From positions 34,299,504 to 34,363,503 of the forward strand of contig OZ037765.1 in assembly GCA_964035545.1 (NCBI GenBank): 64,000 bases of DNA. The letters run 5' to 3'. A model generated the notes under the pieces. It saw only the letters and a list, made by a program, of their open reading frames with translations, made no database searches and was not told the DNA's origin. Positions 10,642 to 21,465 of this stretch are shown one piece after another (within the stretch, counting starts at the first letter, position 1; each line of letters begins with the position of its first letter). A program made the translations under genes and the position numbers. Source of the DNA: Bugula neritina (lineage: Eukaryota > Bryozoa > Gymnolaemata > Cheilostomatida > Bugulidae).

Positions 10642-13600
10642 ATGGCTGCTACCAGTAAAACAACCGCAACTACAATAAATGATACTTGGGCCATTGCTTC
10701 CTTTGCAAAGGCGAATGAGTTTTTGGGATTTTCTTCATTTGACACTAGCAATGTTATTTTGACAAATAGGCAGTCTATGTCAATATATAAGGTAGTATAT
10801 TTCATTTTCTGTAATGCTAATTTGAGGATTTTTTATAAACATAATAAAATTAATGTTGTACTTGTTGTACTAGTACTAGTTGTAGTACAGTACTACTAGA
10901 CACTAGTATAAGTATAACTACAACCAGTAGTAGTTATAGTAGTATTAGTACTACTACAACTACTAGTAGCACTAATAGTACTACTACTAGTACTAAACGG
11001 CTAAAACGCTAAAACAGTAACCTGGTTACTGTTTTAGCGTTCAGTACTAGTAGTAGTACTAGTAGTAGTACTAACCAGTGCCCGGTCCAGAGGCAGCAGA
11101 CGTTGTAGTAGTACTACTACTAGTACTAGTGGTAGACTGGTAGGACCTGTACTTTGACTTGCAGTAAAACTAAAAGTCATACTTATAGTTATTACGTAGT
11201 TACACTTGACTTTGAATTTCAGTTTTTTTGCTTTTAGTTTTAGTGTTCATAGTACTAGTACAACTACTACTTAATCTAGTTTATTTTTAACAGTAGCAGT
11301 AACTGGCTAACTCTAGTAACTTAAACTGGTGTGAGTATATCTAAACTAAGATTAGTAAAAACACAACTTTAGTTAGTTACTGTAACACTAACTATTAGTT
11401 AGAGTCTACTTCATGACTTGTATTTGAACGAATAGTGATAATCACAGTATGAATAACTCTATAACTAATAACTATAAGCGAAGCTAAGTTAAAGTGTTTT
11501 AGTAAAATGAAATAACAATTTACTCTTAGTGACTAAACACTCGGTCAAAGTCATTCACGGTCGCTAAAAAGTGAATAGTGCTATAATAGTAAAGTCAATT
11601 CGGCATAGGGCTAATGCAGCTCTTAGTGATGCCGAGTCAAACAGTTATTAATTATTATGATAATCGATGTAAACACACAGGAACTTTTTCAACCTGATTT
11701 TGAATTGACTAATTCGTAATAACTATAAGTATTGGATTAAATCAGTTGATACTTGCATTTTAATTAGGCCTAAGCCTTTCGGTGAATGGCACTGAGTTCT
11801 AATAAATATTTAAAGTAAATTTCAGTGATAACTATTGATTATTAGCATGTGATGACACACATTTACTAACTTAGCCTTTAATTACTTTAAAATTTATTTT
11901 ATTCATACTCAGTCATTGAGTGATTAGCATAAATCAACCATTGTAGTTCAATTCTGAATCATACTCAATGACAATAGCCTTTATGTTTTTGCTAAACTAA
12001 ATCTAAATGGCCTTAAAATTTATACCATGATGAGTTGTTTGTATCGCTTTTAAAATGATCTTAGAATTTTGTTATTGAGTTAAGGAAATAAATTTAGTTA
12101 TTTCAGAGTTTCGCCGGCCTGAATGAGTATTCTCTGCAGTACAGCCTCTTTCTCATATAATTCACTGTGGAATAAATTATTACTGAAAGTTAAGGCAACA
12201 ATTACTCTACATGTGTTTATATGCTTCATTCATGAGAGTAGTTCTCAGTTTAGAATATTATTAAATACTAGAGTTTGAGTTGTGATAAACTTAGGTGAGT
12301 GATCAGCAGACAGTATCAAGTTGTACTCTCAAATCAGAGAGCAGTTTCTGTCTGCCTGTGGTTTATGATCATGAAGAAGAAAATTATGTTGGTTTGGTTG
12401 AGAATCTTGGAAAGAAGAGACTTTGTGTCTGGACAAATGAACTTTCTAACTACAAGGACTGGAAGAAGAAACTGGTAAATCTCTCACTTTGAATATTTCA
12501 CTTGTTTTGTGATTTATAAGATAATATGTTTACGATAACACAATTTGTTGGTCATTTGGTGGAGTATATTTATAGCATTAGAAATGTTGAAGTAGTGGGA
12601 ATAGAATATGGAGAATGATAACCTAATGATGGTTGGTTCATAATACAAGTGTAACTGTTGTAGTTATCAACTGAGGTGACTGAACTGGTAGAAGTAGAGA
12701 AGACAGAACCACTGGTGGTCACATCTAATAACTGTGTGTGCTGGTTGTCTCATGTGGAGAACACTTTGCTGTCTGTCCATCTGCTGCCTCCAGATCTGAG
12801 AGATGCTGACGTGGAGATTAGTCAGTATGAAAGTTACAGATGGAGTAATAGAACTGAGATTGTCTACATTGTGACTGTTGATGTGAGTATCTCAATGTGT
12901 CAGTATGGTGTCACAATGTGTCAGTATGGTGTCACAATGTGTCAGTAAGGTCTCACACCTAATCAGTAGAGTGTCACAGTAGAGTGTCGCAGTAGAGTGT
13001 CGCAGTAGAGTGTCGCAGTAGAGTGTCGCAGTAGAGTGTCACAGTAGACTGTCACAGTAGAGTGTCACAGTAGGGTGTCACAGTAGAGTGTCACAGTAGG
13101 GTGTCACAGTAGAGTGTCACAGTAGAATGTCACAGTAGAGTGTCACAGTAGAGTGTCACAGTAGAGTGTCACAGTTGTTGACATGCATCATAATCATTGC
13201 TGTTGAAATATCTACAGTTTCTGTTGTGTTATTTCAGGGACGACACCTTGTATATAAGTTACAGTTCAACGACAAGCAGGTGTTTGGCAAGTCTACGCAG
13301 GTGTTTCTCAACTACACAGATGTGACATCAGTGTGTAGAGTTGTCCCTCATGCTGAGTCTAATTACATTGCTACTAGTGAGTCTGATACTATTGAATCTA
13401 TACTGTGTCTCTGTATGACGTCACCTTTACAATAACCAGTTTATCTGAAATACTCTATACAGGTGGTAAGGGTGAGATACTATACTCTACCGGTACATCT
13501 GAAGAAGTTATTTCCTCTCTCAACTCACAGTTTTCTACTCAGTGTGTCTCTCTTCACCTACTAGACTCTGACCAGCTTCTCATTGCAACATCTCACAGCT

Positions 13601-13999
13601 CTACGAATACAGGCTAGTATAGTTTACCTTTTCTGAAGATGATTGTTCTAGTAAAGTAGTTCTACTGTAACTGTATGCCTCCTTTACTTGAATATGAGTA
13701 GATGTAAGCCATTCAGTGTAGCTGTTCTCATAGCACCTGTTTAGACGTGTCACAGCTCAAGTATGGTGACATGTGCTGGTCTTGTAGGTGTCTTACTTAT
13801 ATTCAGTATCAAGTTCAGAACTACGAGGATTCTAAAGAGTCTGGACAGTGAGCTCTACGGTGACAAACCTGTGACTCTTCTACCTCCATACATACTGACT
13901 CACACGGAGAGCTCATTGCAGGCTCACTCATATAAGTACAGCAAGTTGACACTAAGGAGCATGATGGGCAGTTTGAGACTGTCTGCTGATTCTGAGTTG
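10642..13999 (+). CDS. NOL11: NOL11-like gene, copy 1 (N-terminal half, intact)
   Basis: Predicted exons: 10642-10791 (ATG start), 12295-12474, 12664-12882, 13238-13376, 13463-13616 and 13756-13999. Together they make 1086 nt or 362 codons in one frame, with AG/GT junctions. The product resembles the N-terminal beta-propeller part of animal NOL11: IYKVSDQ, CVWTNE, LSTEV then TEPLV, and SIKFRTT appear in the expected order. NOL11 is a U3 processome (t-UTP) factor for rRNA transcription and processing. Metazoan NOL11 is about 700 residues, so the C-terminal half is missing. The only later acceptor noticed (exon starting 15096) runs to a stop after about five codons in this frame. This is the only one of the three copies without a visible lesion. 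Confidence 0.65.
10792..12294 (+). other. Intron 1 of NOL11-like copy 1, with TAGTAC-rich palindromes
   Basis: A 1.5-kb AT-rich intron. Its first part (about 10858-11120) is a dense mixture of CTAGTACTAG-type palindromes around a perfect hairpin at 11005-11041. The rest is low-complexity sequence without exons. It is conserved in copies 2 and 3. Confidence 0.7.
11005..11041. repeat. Perfect 18-bp inverted repeat with 1-nt loop
   Basis: AACGCTAAAACAGTAACC is followed by a single T and then its exact complement. Copy 2 has the same structure with one mismatch (about 32918-32956). Copy 3 keeps only one arm (about 54430). Confidence 0.9.
12960..13172. repeat. 13-bp tandem array (GTCACAGTAGAGT) in NOL11-like intron 3, copy 1
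   Basis: Regular 13-bp repeats with few substitutions, preceded by three 21-bp variants containing GTGTCAGTATGGTGTCACAA next to the exon 3 donor. Copy numbers differ between the three gene copies. There are no spacers, so this is not a CRISPR. Confidence 0.9.
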
Positions 14000-14995
14000 G
14001 TGAGTCACCAGGTTATTCAGTGAGTTACCAGGTTATTCAGTGAGTCACCAGGTTATTCAGTGAGTTACCAGGTTGTTCAGTGAGTCACCAGGTTATTCAG
14101 TGAGTTACCAGGTTATTCAGTGAGTTACCAGGTTATCCAGTGAGTTACCAGGTTATTCAGTGAGTCACCAGGTTATTTAGTGAGTTACCAGGTTATTCAG
14201 TGAGTTACCAGGTTATTCAGTGAGTTACCAGGTTATTATTCAGTGAGTTACCAGGTTATTCAGTGAGTTTCCAGGTTATTACTCAGTGAGTTACCAGGTT
14301 ATTCAGTGATTTACCAGGTTCTTCAGTGAGTTACCAGGTTATTCAGTGAGTTACCAGGTTATTCAGTGAGTTACCAGGTTATTTTTCAGTGAGTTATCAG
14401 GTTATTCAGTAAGTTACCAGGTTATTCAGTGAGTTACCAGGTTATTCAGTGAGTTACCAGGTTATTCAGTGAGTTACCAGGTTATTTTTCAGTGAGTCAC
14501 CAGGTTATTCAGTGAGTTACCAGGTTATTCAGTGAGTTACCAGGTTATTCAGTGAGTTACCAGGTTATTCAGTGAGTTACCAGGTTGTTCAGTGAGTCAC
14601 CAGGTTATTCAGTGAGTTACCAGGTTATTCAGTGAGTTACCAGGTTATTCAGTGAGTTACCAGGTTATTCAGTGACTTACCAGGTTATTCAGTGAGTCAC
14701 CAGGTTATTCAGTGAGTTACCAGGTTATTCACTGAGTTACCAGGTTATTCACTGAGTTACCAGGTTATTCACTGTGTTACCAGGTTATTCACTGAGTTAC
14801 CAGGTTATTCAGTGAGTTACCAGGTTATTCAGTGAGTTACCAGGTTATTCAGTGAGTTACTAGGTTATTCAGTGAGTTACCAAGTTATTCAGTGAGTTAC
14901 CAGGTTATTCAGTAAGTCACCAGGTTATTCAGTGAGTCACCAGGTTATTCAGTGAGTTACCAGGTTATTCAGTGAGTTACCAGGTTATTCAGTGA
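14000..14995. repeat. 20-bp tandem array with GTGAGT motif downstream of exon 6, copy 1
   Basis: About 50 copies of GTTACCAGGTTATTCAGTGA start exactly at the exon 6 donor (TTG|GTGAGT). Most units recreate GTGAGT, a consensus 5' splice site. The array probably grew from the donor sequence itself. Confidence 0.95.
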
Positions 14996-15095
14996 TTGCA
15001 TTGCTGTGATTTTAGTTTGAGGTTTAAGAATTGCTTTTTTTTTCAAACTTCTCCAACACCCGAGAGTGCATATCAACCTAATTTGTGTTTTATAG

Positions 15096-15185
15096 AATTA
15101 TCCTCCAGTCTGATTTTACCATGGGTGTTGATTCCAAAGGAGATGCTAGAGTTGACCTTCACTTCCCACTGGACCAGCTCTGAAG
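15096..15185 (+). other. Conserved exon-like segment after the 20-bp array, copy 1
   Basis: TTTTATAG precedes a 90-bp open segment and GTGTGT follows. It is conserved at about 37183-37274 and 57990-58081. Read in the frame that continues NOL11-like exon 6 it gives NYPPV and a stop. In another frame it is open (LPWVLIPKEML). It may be a terminal exon or part of an unrecognised transcript. Confidence 0.35.
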
Positions 15186-15540
15186 GTGTGTTTATATGTT
15201 TTCAGTAAAGTCTAGTTTGGCTGAAGCAGAAATTCACAAAGTTCTCTGCACCATAAAACCAATTTGTCCTGTGATGAGTTTCTAGGCTCTTCTCAGAATC
15301 TAGTCATTTATATTCTACTTCAAGAGTATTGAATAAATGGCAGCAAGTAATGATGAAGTGAGTTAAACTCAGAACTCTTTCAGAAAAGGTATGAATTCAC
15401 TCTAACAGGTGGAGTTATTCCCCCATGTCTCAATATGTATTACATGTGTCCACTTTCTCATTTCCTGATATATTCTACACAGTTCTCCTCGGTTTCTTAA
15501 TCCCAGCTGCTGAAACTATTTTCTGCAGGCTGGTTGGGAG

Positions 15541-16003
15541 TTGGCAGTGTGGTGTCGCTATGTGATAGTGTGTTGCTAGGTGATGCTGTGTTGCTAGGTG
15601 ATGATGGGTTGTTAGGTGATAGTTTGTTGCTAGGTGGTAGTGTGTTCCTAGGTGATGATATGTTGCTAGGTGATTGTGTGTTGCTAGGTGATGGTGTGTT
15701 GCTAAGTGATGGCTTGTGCTAGGTGCTAGGCTGGTTGGGAGTTGGCAGTGTGGTGTTGCTATGCGATAGTATGTTGCTAGGTGATGCTGTGTTGCTAGGT
15801 GATGATGGGTTGTTAGGTGATAGTTTGTTGCTAGGTGATGTGTTGCTAGGTGATAGTGTGTTGTTAGGTGATGCTGTGTTGCTAGGTGATGCTGTGTTGC
15901 TAGGTGATGGTGTGTTGCTAGGTGACAGTGTGTTGCTAGGTGACAGTGTGTTGCTAGGTGACAGTGTGTTGCTAGGTGACAGGGTGTTGCTAGGTGATGC
16001 AGT
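15541..16003. repeat. 18-bp minisatellite (TGTTGCTAGGTGATAGTG), copy 1
   Basis: Degenerate 18-bp repeats with an internal larger duplication (15536 onwards and 15730 onwards). Because the unit is a multiple of three, both strands look open (LLGDSV on +, SPSNT on -). No other support for coding is seen. Confidence 0.85.
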
Positions 16004-16009
16004 GTAGTA

Positions 16010-17782
16010 AGTAACTGTACTATTGAAGGGAGACACCATGGAGTATTTATATGTTTGACTCACTGTTACAAGTTCATAGGACTTGCTTGATATCATGTGC
16101 AAGTCCTTTGAAGTTGACTTCTGAGTTGACAGAACAGTAAACCACCAGCTCAGTCACATGACTACACTCCACTCAGTAGTAATCTGTACTAGAATGTATT
16201 ATATCATTACATCTCAATACTCACATCTACTGTTTAGTACACCTACACTAATAACAGGCATTACATGTATTTAGTTATTTGTATTGTGTAATTAGTGAGT
16301 GACAGTGACATTGCAACTATCCAACAGTTTAGTACACTTGAGACTTGAGGATTGCCATTTTGTCATTATCTAAGTTTTCTTTGCTGTAAGTTAAACATGG
16401 AGATTTGTTAGAATTCACATTTTTATTAAAATACTTCAAGATGCCTTGACCTTGTCACCACTCTAATACTTATAAAACTGAAGTAATATTTATGCTGCAT
16501 TATATGAATAGAGACATTTAATCTATTTGATTACATCCTATTACATATCTATACTACTTTACTCACATCCTTCTCTACTCACTGGATTATAAACAATGAA
16601 GAATTGCTAAACGCAGCCATTATTATTTATTTGTTACAATATTAAGGTCAACCAGAGGGTAAAGCAGTGCAATGAATAAACTGCATCAGTTTTATATCTT
16701 ATATATTTTATTTTATCATTCTATACCCCCTATTCACACTTACCGTATCGTACGCCGTAACAGCAAATATCAGCCATTTTTAATGTGTCCGGGCTGAAGT
16801 TTTCAAAGTCCGCTATCAGGTACGATCTATGACACTTCATTGGACAATTATATCCAATGAATTATGCAAAAGTTTTTCTGTCCAATAGGAGTCCGCCGCA
16901 ACTTATTTAAATCAAGCAGTGCTTAATACTACTAATTACTTGCTTATTAGAACCAGTAATATGTTGGCTTACTTATAAAGGTAAGCATTAACTAGATACA
17001 TGGAAAGACAGTGATTGGTGTGTCCCACAAGGCTAGTTTTGCATGTTGGCATCTCATTACAGATAATACTATTAGTACTTTCTTTTATTAGTCTATAAGT
17101 ATCATTTTAATATATACATTGATCCACCCAAAGTTTATTTCGAGAAATTAGCATTTAAATCATCAAAAATAGTCCTTCAAATAACTATAATAGACGAGAG
17201 GTTAGTTTGTAGGCAACAAAGCTACTGTTTGAGTTACTCATAAAGGAACTGTAGAGGAATTCATGATAGTAAGTCTTCATGAAGATGCAAAGGTAATACA
17301 TATTATGTTGTCTCTGCATCTCAACTTACCTTTGGACTTTGCTTGTTGACTAAGCTGTGTAGTTTATCAGTAAAGGTAAATATGGGTGCATGGACCATAA
17401 ACACTGATAAGGTAGCTATGATATAATATTATATAGCTGTATAACACAGTCTTCATTACTATTTGTAGAGTTAACAACACTGTGACACACACTGCAGTCA
17501 TAACTACCACAAAGTATAACTTGATTCAAGTAACAGTTATACCTCAAGTATATACTAAAAGGTATGTATTTAAATATCACCATATGAGAGGTGGAGAAGA
17601 AAACAGGTGACCTTTCTCAGAACTAGGTCAAGGTACATATGCAGATGGCGAAGAGTATCTCAACTCACCTGCTGACTTCATTTTTTGGTTATGAATGTGT
17701 GTGTTGTAGTTGCTAGAAAATAGTGATATTTTGCTTCAAGTTTAAGAGAGAGAACTGAGCTTGTAATGGTAGCAGAATGAAT
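16010..17782. other. Intergenic spacer between unit 1 and unit 2
   Basis: This AT-rich spacer is shared in large part with 37860-42700 and 58810-60340. It has a copy-1-specific segment at about 16720-16930. At about 17636-17682 there is a remnant of the leader exon seen at 44.2, 47.0, 50.1 and 61.8 kb. Here its donor (CACTGTAAG) has been replaced and the upstream TATA promoter is missing. No complete gene is seen. Confidence 0.6.
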
Positions 17783-20700
17783 ATATGTGACCAGTCGAGA
17801 CAAAACCGGGGATGTGGCGGTGTTTATAAAGTGTAGTAAATGAAGGTTTAATTTGGAAATACTTAAATTTGAAATTAATTTCCAATTTTTAGATTTTGAA
17901 CTTTTCTAATACAAAAAAATCCAAGGATTTCAAAAATTATACTTTCGTAGGCATTTGATGACTCCTTCAGCTCTAAAATTGCATTTAAAGTTGGTAACTA
18001 AGGCTTTCAATTTTTTAAATGATGAAAAAATTGCGAAGTTATCAATTAAAGAAAGAAGACAATGTTAGTCATTTTCATAGCGTGAGATCTTGCAGATTTT
18101 CTTTTTATCAAATAAATTTAGCTTACACCTCTTTCTTCGTATTGTCAGAAGCATCGTATTTAAGATCGAAGGCTAGTTTTAGTTTTTCATCGCGTTCCAT
18201 CCAAAGTTAGCTTTTAAGTTACTGAGCTGTTTTGCCCTTTTGGTGATAAATGCTGAACTTAATCTTTATCTTTAGCGTTCAAGCTTGAAAATCACAACAA
18301 TACATGTAATTATACTCAAAACAATCATTTACGCTACTAACTTAGAATTGTTGCCAAGATTATTTGTAGTTATCAATTTATTAATATTTATACCATCACT
18401 AGGACTAGGAGTAGGAGTACCGAGTATGTCTTAGAGTTAGTCTATTCTATTTCTATACTAGTAACTATTTAAATGACTCTCACTATGACTCACAGTTTGA
18501 GGTACGGTTACTCATAATGATAATCATAATGAATATCATTCATGATTTACTGATACTGGTATTTGGTAGTAAAACCAAATGTAGCTCATTAATATTAATA
18601 GTATAAGTAATTAATAATTATAAATTCACTATTTGAGTCTGACTCTGAGTTTCGCCTTTGCTCTTAAAACTTGATACTCATACTGATAGTGATAGTATTA
18701 TATTTATTTATTTATTCTATAGTTGATTTTTCAATTTACATTGGACTTGCTCTTAGTAACTTTTAGCCTTCGTCTTAGATTTTGTCAATACGGCTACTGA
18801 TTACTATTACTATTAACATTAGGCATACTAGTCAAACTACCGGTTTCTTTTGTGATTTGTAAATTAGCTCAAAGTTTGATTTAAAATATAATGATAAAAT
18901 CTTTATCACATCATGCAGGCTTACAGTTACTGTCAAAACTCAATTGATAATTATATTTATATTGATAAAAGCATCACCTATAACCAAATTGAAATGATAA
19001 ATGTGACTAAATGTAAATGAGTATAATGATGGAATATTAATGCGAGTTCATGATGATTCTATAGTTGACTGACTTAGTTTTTCAGTAAGTTACTTTTAGT
19101 ATTATTTAGTGAGTAGTAACACTAACTGAATGCATAAATAGTCTAAACTTTTTAATTTTATTATAAGATGAGCAAAAATTTATTCATATTTTAAAGTAAT
19201 TTATTGAATTCAAATTGATTTTATAGTAAATGTCTTTAATAGATTCAGTTGCACTTAGCTAGCTTTTTTACTCAATTAAATGCCTGAGTGGTTAATAGTT
19301 ATCTAAAGACATTGCTTCAAAATTGCCAATTGCAGATATGCTAGATATTCAAGTGTATAATGTGTAATTTTACTGATAATACTATGTTAATATAGAATCA
19401 TCCGATATTCTGTACATTTTAGAAAGTAGACTTGCGAGGGCATTAGAGTGAAGACTTATACCTACACAACTCTACTACCTATCAATCTAATACTTCTAAT
19501 GTAGACACACTGAATTTTGGCTTGCAAGGTTATGGCTTCTGCTTATTTCATTCATAAAAAGGTTTGCAGTCTTTTAATGATGTGCTTGAAAATTATCGAG
19601 AATTTTTTTAATTCAAATTGTTCTGTTGAATTCAATAAATTTAAACGCTAATGAAATGCAGGATGACAATTAACTGCTGCCATAATAGTACCACAAGAGT
19701 GTTTAACCAACTAAATTTTTATAATATAACTGGGTATAATTTCTAATCAAGCTACTGTTTCCTTTTGTTATTTAAAAGAAGTCAAAATTGTACTTTCAGC
19801 TCTGGAATAGACAATAAGTGGGTAGATTGGCAGGATGGATGTCAAGTAGCAGCATCTATAATTGCTAGAAAATCAGCTGATGATAGTGATGAAGCTTTTG
19901 CCACATACATGATGTTATGTGTCCATACTCCGTAAACTCATATTATGAAGACCAAGGAAGTAGAAAGATGAAAAGTGCTTTTTTTGCAAAAACCATAGAA
20001 GCGACCTTATTTTCTTTTCTTGATAAGAGTTAATTCAAGCATAATGGTTGTATCCAGGCTGGATTTTTTACTGCATTTAATTGATTTTTTAAAATAATGT
20101 ATTTGATGTTTTAAATGTGAATATTAATGCCTAATAAAACTCAAAAGTTCTGTTAGCTGATTTTATGTTTATATTTTCAACATCTCAGCCAAATCAATTG
20201 CTAAATTTAGTTGCCGTTAGAGATTATAAAGATATTTATGAATAAATCTCGCATGATCTCATAATAGTAAAATAATTTTCTCATAAGTGTTCTACTCATT
20301 AAGCAAAAATTATGAAACAGCACAGCTCAAGAGCTGCAGTTTGATATATTACACAATATATTAGAGGAAAGGGAGATATTCAATGTATAAGAGGAAGCAG
20401 CTGCCATTTTGTTTTATAAGACTTCCTGCTGACTTGGATGCCTAATTTAAATATCTCAACACACAAACTTGCTAAAACATTCTCTTCTTTGCTGGAATTG
20501 TTAAACCTTTCAACCATTGAACAAAGTAAAAAGCGAATTGACAAATAAATTAGACAAAAAGTTTGGCGGCCATATTTGACCTAATTTTATGTTGAGGCAG
20601 CATGAAATTTGGTTCAACAGAAAGCCCAAACTTTCACAACTATTATATAAAGACCCGTTGCTAAGGCTTGTAAATTGTAAACAAACAATTCTCAACTTAT

Positions 20701-20921
20701 TCTAGAGTTGCCAACTTTAAACGCGATTTTCTCGAAACAGTAAGTTAGAAATTCTAAAAACGTTAAAGTTTTTAAATGCTGATATCTCGAGTTCTATTTA
20801 TGCTAGAGACTTCAAATAAAGTGCAAAATGTTCAGAAAAGTCTGCTCTATCACTTCATAATAATAACTAAGTTTTCAACATTTTATATACATCCCTTGTT
20901 TTGTGGTGCCAGGTCACATAT
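17783..20921. mobile_element. Large inverted-repeat element without transposase, about 3.1 kb
   Basis: The left end reads ATATGTGACC...ACAAAAC..GGGATGT. The complement of the right end reads ATATGTGACC...ACAAAAC..GGGATGT with several mismatches, an imperfect terminal repeat of about 35 bp. The interior is AT-rich with no ORF of note, so this would be a non-autonomous DNA element. It lies between the damaged leader-exon remnant and the start exon of copy 2. The target duplication was not resolved. Confidence 0.5.
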
Positions 20922-21009
20922 TTAGATTACTAATATAATACAACAAGCTATACACTAGTTTCCTAGTACTGAGTCTACTATAGCCAGGTGTAGTGTGGGC
21001 GCTTGTGAG

Positions 21010-21165
21010 GGGGTGAGGGACAACGGAGGGAGGCACAACAGTCCAAATTTTGAACTTTTTGCTCTCATTCGTCTGTTTTTTCAAGTTACTAGTTCAATAA
21101 TCTCTAGTCTAAATGCTACACCAGTTGTTTATTATAGATATCAGTTTTCACAAAGTTTGCTAAAC
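21010..21165 (-). mobile_element. Fragment of the GGGGTAAC MITE family, inverted
   Basis: AGGCACAAC followed by a segment containing GCTCTCATTCGTCTG and AATAATCTCTAGTCTAAATG matches the complement of about 2970-3090. Only one end is present, so it is a truncated relic. Confidence 0.6.
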
Positions 21166-21376
21166 TCAAAATGAAAACAATTTAGCAATTATTTGGTGTT
21201 ATAAAATCTCTCAGTACATCATCTTACAGGTGTTACTTGATTTTACATCCTTTCTAGAGTATATTATATGATATAACTATATGGCTGGTATACATGGTAC
21301 CAGTAGAGATATGTTACAGAAATGTCAAAAGCTAGCTTTAGTTTCTAGTATTCTACCATGTATATAGTTGTTACAG

Positions 21377-21465
21377 ATGAGAATGAAGACTATTGAATAC
21401 AACTAGAGCTGTAACCTGTGACTACAGGATGGGTCAACGTAAATCTGTTCCTAGAGACGAATCAA
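21377..21465 (+). other. Predicted start exon of copy 2 (MGQRKS N-terminus)
   Basis: The exon would follow the acceptor GTTGTTACAG (ending 21376), contain a short 5' leader and begin coding at ATG 21429. It encodes 12 residues and ends in phase 1 before GTTAGT. Gly2 and Ser6 fit the N-myristoyltransferase consensus. Joined to the exon at 22442 the split codon becomes AAG (Lys). Homologous exons lie at 44635, 47401 and 50549. Confidence 0.5.

Noticed and set aside
12960-14995. Regular short repeats resembling a CRISPR array
   Set aside because: Repeats are contiguous with no unique spacers, lie in introns and vary by unit. The host is eukaryotic.
15534-16102. Open frames on both strands in the 18-bp minisatellite (LLGDSV and SPSNT repeats)
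   Set aside because: The unit is a multiple of three without stops on either strand. Copy numbers vary between units, and no start, splice or homology evidence supports coding.
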